7,769 bases of DNA from Desulfosporosinus sp. UBA4726 (GTDB lineage Bacteria > Bacillota > Desulfitobacteriia > Desulfitobacteriales > Desulfitobacteriaceae): contig DHJG01000070.1 of NCBI GenBank assembly GCA_002404215.1, positions 671-8,439 on the forward strand. The letters run 5' to 3'. This document shows, in pieces, positions 5,598-7,769 of the stretch (position 1 is the stretch's first letter; every line of letters starts with the position of its first letter). The notes below the pieces were generated by a model, which ran no database searches, was not told where the DNA came from, and was given only the letters and a program-made list of their open reading frames with translations. Both the position numbers and the translations under genes were made by a program.

Positions 5598-6460
5598 GAC
5601 AAGATCTCCACAGTTGCTATGGTCATATTAGTACTTCCGTTGATGACTGAGACATTCTGACTGCCATGATTGGTAATATAAATCTGGTTCGTTACCGGAT
5701 TAACATTCACTCCTTCTGGAGACGAACCTACCGGGATTGTTGCTATAACGACATGGGTAAATCCATCAATAACCGAGACACTGTGGCTACCCCAATTCGC
5801 AACGTAAATCCTGTTAGTTGTAGGATTGACACCCAATCCCACCGGATTGCTCCCTACAGTAATGGTAGTAATGACCATATTGGAGTTTCCGTCAATCACT
5901 GAGACATTGCTGCTACCAAAGTTTGCAACGTAAATTCGGTTCGTTGTTGGGTTTACACCCACACCAAAGGGCCCTGAACCAACTAATACGTTTCCTATGA
6001 ACGTATTAGTCTTTTCGTCGATAACTGAGATAGTATTGCTCTTAGAATTTAGAATGTAAATTTGGTTAAGGGGGGACGGAATCGGCGTTCCTGCCTCTCC
6101 TGCTTTTCTTTCTATACCCGTGGGAAAAAACGCTGTTGGCAGCACACTATAAACTACACTCAAACCTCCGGCGGCATTTCCTCCCCAAGCCGAGATTTCA
6201 ATACCGTCAGAGTTGGTAATGAACCGGAACTCAAACGCATCAAGCTGTGCGAAATAATTAAGGTTTACTTCCTCCCCGGGTGCCAGGGTTAATACATCCA
6301 AAACGTACTCAGTATTGGTCGTTCCGGTCCAATAGATCCCGCTTACTCGAATGCTAGCACTTACTGGATCAGCATTAGACATTCTTATTGAGAGCGTTGA
6401 ACTTGGTCTTACACCGGAGACTTCATTATTCTTGATTAAGCCAGTCGTTAATAAAGCCAT
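5594..6460 (-). CDS. YVTN-repeat beta-propeller protein with the shared N-terminal domain
   Basis: 288 residues. Residues 1-108 are the same beta-rich domain found at the start of the collagen-like protein (LTTGLI start, RPSSTLSIRMSN, GTTNTEY, AFEFRF, EISAWGGNAAG, VVYSVLP). After a short linker come YVTN-type blades of exactly 42 residues at 132-173, 174-215 and 216-257, and a fourth that stops at residue 288 after 31 residues; repeating elements are NRIYVAN, VSVID and VGSxPxGVGVNP. Proteins with such repeats are usually surface or secreted and bind other proteins, but this one has no signal peptide. About 3.7 blades cannot close a normal 6-8-bladed ring, so it is either shortened, oligomeric or assembly-collapsed. 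The start ATG has GGAG 5 bases upstream and AAGGAGAGG further up. Its stop codon overlaps the 2-epimerase start (ATGA). Confidence 0.9.
   Translation of the reverse strand: MALLTTGLIKNNEVSGVRPSSTLSIRMSNADPVSASIRVSGIYWTGTTNTEYVLDVLTLAPGEEVNLNYFAQLDAFEFRFITNSDGIEISAWGGNAAGGLSVVYSVLPTAFFPTGIERKAGEAGTPIPSPLNQIYILNSKSNTISVIDEKTNTFIGNVLVGSGPFGVGVNPTTNRIYVANFGSSNVSVIDGNSNMVITTITVGSNPVGLGVNPTTNRIYVANWGSHSVSVIDGFTHVVIATIPVGSSPEGVNVNPVTNQIYITNHGSQNVSVINGSTNMTIATVEILS
5597..6067 (-). repeat. 126-bp tandem repeats encoding YVTN blades
   Basis: Four tandem units in plus-strand coordinates: 5942-6067, 5816-5941, 5690-5815 and a partial 5597-5689. Each full unit encodes 42 residues without any length change, and neighbouring units keep long identical stretches (for example GTNNNAT-type NPTTNRIYVAN), implying recent duplication. 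The fourth is cut 11 residues short of a unit. Confidence 0.85.
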
Positions 6461-6496
6461 TGCTGCTCCGCCTCTCCTTACCTAGATTTTAGAATT

Positions 6497-6604
6497 TTCC
6501 CTACTTAATTAGAGTCTCTTTTGCCGCAACCCGATGAATTAAAGTGAGGGTTGAGTGTTCTCAAGCAGAAACTTCTATATAAGTAGGGAAGTTTCTGCTT
6601 GAGA
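6497..6604 (-). ncRNA. Structured leader: long hairpin with possible pseudoknot
   Basis: In the 169-bp gap between the glycosyltransferase and the YVTN gene, minus-strand RNA would form a perfect 17-bp stem (6604-6588 with 6575-6559) around a 12-base loop CCTACTTATATA. Fifty-one bases downstream, TAAGTAGGGAA (6507-6497) is exactly complementary to TTCCCTACTTA (6590-6580), that is, to most of the loop plus the top three bases of the stem. Eight loop bases could pair without opening the stem (pseudoknot), or eleven by opening its top. There is no U tract, so it is not a classical terminator. It sits just upstream of the YVTN ribosome binding site and may be a processing, stability or translation-control element; I do not recognise it as a known riboswitch. 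Confidence 0.5.
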
Positions 6605-6629
6605 GGAGGCGCTTGAAGGCAAAATTGTT

Positions 6630-7334
6630 TTAGCTTAACCACTCAGGAAATAGCCCTTTAGCTCTCTCTTGAACAATCAGGGAGCATGATTCAAGCGGAT
6701 TTCGACTCATATTTTCACCGTGCCAACGATAAGCCAACAGATGTTCCTCTAGAAAACCGCAAGAATAATATCGAAGAAGGCGATACCACAAGTCGTAGTC
6801 ATGGGCTTGTGGCAAACTTTCGTCGAAAAATCCGACCATCTTTAGAGCAGAACTTCTCATCATTACAGAAGATCCATTAATAAAACAACCCTCCATGAGT
6901 CGCGTCGCCATTTCCTGCTTGTCGGGATAATATGGTGAGTTGACCTCATACTGCTTTACACCATTGGCATCAACAACTACAAAGCTTGTGTAGCTAAAGC
7001 CGAGACTTGGATCACGTTCCATCACGCCTACTTGTTTAGACACCTTTTCACCAATTAGTGCGTCATCTGCACTCAACCAGCACACGTACTTACCCGTTGC
7101 CAGAGATAACCCAAGATTTAACGCGCTGGGTGTCCCTCCATTTTCTTTGTAGACATAATTAACCTTTGGGCAATACGGCTTCACAAGTTCCGCCGTGCCA
7201 TCGGTGGAACCATCATCAATGACAAAAACCTCTAGATTTGGATAACCTTGATTAATGACACTATCCAGCGCATAGGGAAGATACCGTGCATGATTGTAGG
7301 TGGGGATAACGACACTGACTTTGGGCATTAGCAC
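6630..7334 (-). CDS. Family 2 glycosyltransferase
   Basis: 234 residues with a single GT-A domain and no membrane segment, so a cytoplasmic transferase. It has VSVVIPTYN (6-14), VIDDGSTDGT (38-47), NGGTPSALNLGL, the metal/nucleotide DxD-type SADD (88-91), and the acceptor-side HDYDLWYRLL (178-187) whose Asp is the usual catalytic base position, followed by YRWHGENMS. Donor and acceptor sugars cannot be inferred. The GTG start at 7334 (MLMPKV) shares its G with the TAG stop of the upstream epimerase gene (TAGTG), and GGAGG lies 7 bases upstream; the ATG two codons later would be 13 bases from it, so GTG is preferred. The overlap points to tight cotranslation with the sugar-nucleotide enzyme. 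Likely attaches a sugar to a surface glycan or to the neighbouring surface proteins (inference). Confidence 0.92.
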   Translation of the reverse strand: MLMPKVSVVIPTYNHARYLPYALDSVINQGYPNLEVFVIDDGSTDGTAELVKPYCPKVNYVYKENGGTPSALNLGLSLATGKYVCWLSADDALIGEKVSKQVGVMERDPSLGFSYTSFVVVDANGVKQYEVNSPYYPDKQEMATRLMEGCFINGSSVMMRSSALKMVGFFDESLPQAHDYDLWYRLLRYYSCGFLEEHLLAYRWHGENMSRNPLESCSLIVQERAKGLFPEWLS

Positions 7335-7744
7335 TAGCAGTCCTCCCTATAGATCTTCTTCATCCACTCTACGGTGATGGGTAGTCCTTCCTCTAACAAT
7401 ACCTTTGGGTTATGACCAAGGTCAGTCGCCGCTTTGCTAATATCAGGTCGTTTACTGACGGTATTGTGCTTGTCTTCTGGAAGATACTTAACCAGTTTTG
7501 GATCTCCTTTCGTATAGTTGAGTATTAATCCGCTCAGATCTTTGACACTGCGATATTCCGTTCCCCCGATGTTATATACCTCACCTGGCTTGAAGTTATT
7601 CGCCACGTTGGCTATGGTCGGGATTAAATCATCCACATACATAAAAACACGATAGTAACCTTCATAAACCTCATAAGGGATACCCATTAGCGCTCGATAG
7701 ATAAATAGACATACGACACTACGGTAGGAATGGTAGTATTCCCC
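7334..7744 (-). CDS. NAD-dependent sugar epimerase/dehydratase, C-terminal part only
   Basis: 136 genuine residues of an extended short-chain dehydrogenase, ending at the TAG shared with the glycosyltransferase start. It keeps the substrate-side half: GEYYHSYRSVVCLFIYRAL, RVFMYVDDLIPTIANV, PGEVYNIGGTEYRSV, and HNTVSKRPDISKA with LGHNPKVLLEEGL and a final WMKKIY. These match UDP-glucose 4-epimerase / NDP-sugar 4,6-dehydratase relatives. The Rossmann GxxGxxG and the catalytic YxxxK lie beyond the contig end, so the exact reaction is undecided. Sequence before 7744 in the reading direction is adapter, and an apparent start at 7759 giving MYKRQ is artificial. The gene presumably supplies a sugar nucleotide to the glycosyltransferase that follows. 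Confidence 0.85.
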   Translation of the reverse strand, partial: GEYYHSYRSVVCLFIYRALMGIPYEVYEGYYRVFMYVDDLIPTIANVANNFKPGEVYNIGGTEYRSVKDLSGLILNYTKGDPKLVKYLPEDKHNTVSKRPDISKAATDLGHNPKVLLEEGLPITVEWMKKIYREDC

Positions 7745-7769
7745 CTGTCTCTTATACACATCTGACGCT
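7745..7769. other. Nextera transposase adapter remnant (not genomic)
   Basis: CTGTCTCTTATACACATCT (7745-7763) is the exact 19-bp Tn5 mosaic end used in Nextera libraries, and GACGCT (7764-7769) is the start of the following Nextera read-2 side adapter. It marks untrimmed read-through at the contig end. It is not a natural IS50/Tn5 end, since no transposon sequence follows. Confidence 0.97.

Noticed and set aside
6559..6604. Rho-independent terminator between the glycosyltransferase and YVTN genes
   Set aside because: The stem is strong but no T tract follows in either direction, and the downstream complement to the loop suggests another role.
7745..7763. Natural Tn5/IS50 end
   Set aside because: The hyperactive 19-bp mosaic end is followed by the Nextera adapter bases, not by transposon sequence, and lies exactly at the contig edge.

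Overview
The window reads as a complete short-read contig from a spore-forming, low-to-mid GC Firmicute. A Peptococcaceae-type clostridium such as Desulfosporosinus or Desulfitobacterium is my best guess. The basis is strong AAGGAGG-type ribosome binding sites, Gram-positive secreted protein architecture, YkwD-type CAP protein, collagen-like and YVTN-propeller surface proteins, and a DUF362 protein; the genus is inference. The last 25 bases are not genomic: 7745-7763 is the 19-bp Nextera (Tn5 mosaic end) adapter and 7764-7769 is the adapter continuation. Genuine DNA therefore ends at 7744, and the contig also cuts a gene at base 1.

Layout. Left block, minus strand: a PIG-L family deacetylase (1022-1738) followed 5 bases later by a DUF362 protein that runs off the left end. 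A 258-bp divergent gap (1739-1996) carries a plausible extended -10 promoter for a plus-strand secreted CAP/SCP-domain protein (1997-2794), which ends in a textbook intrinsic terminator (2805-2831). All remaining genes are on the minus strand and are read from right to left: a 5'-truncated NAD-dependent sugar epimerase/dehydratase (7334-7744), a family 2 glycosyltransferase (6630-7334, stop and start overlapping in TAGTG), a 169-bp spacer with a 17-bp perfect hairpin and a possible pseudoknot, a short YVTN beta-propeller protein (5594-6460), a non-hydrolysing UDP-HexNAc 2-epimerase (4512-5597, ATGA overlap), and a collagen-like protein (2981-4315).

The most interesting content is the right-hand block. 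The propeller protein and the collagen-like protein share the same N-terminal domain of about 110 residues (about 40 identities in a 91-residue gap-free stretch, plus an identical LTTGLI start). In one protein it is fused to YVTN blades, in the other to 43 Gly-X-Y triplets and a small beta-helix-like C-terminus. Neither has a signal peptide. With sugar-nucleotide and glycosyltransferase genes interleaved, the block looks like a glycosylated spore-surface or cell-surface appendage locus, analogous in layout (not demonstrated homology) to the Bacillus BclA collagen-like exosporium glycoprotein and its neighbouring sugar genes. This is an inference from architecture and context.

No gap between genes exceeds 300 bases. 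No tRNA, rRNA, CRISPR array or insertion sequence was seen. Repeat copy numbers in the collagen and propeller genes should be treated cautiously because the adapter remnant shows this is short-read data.
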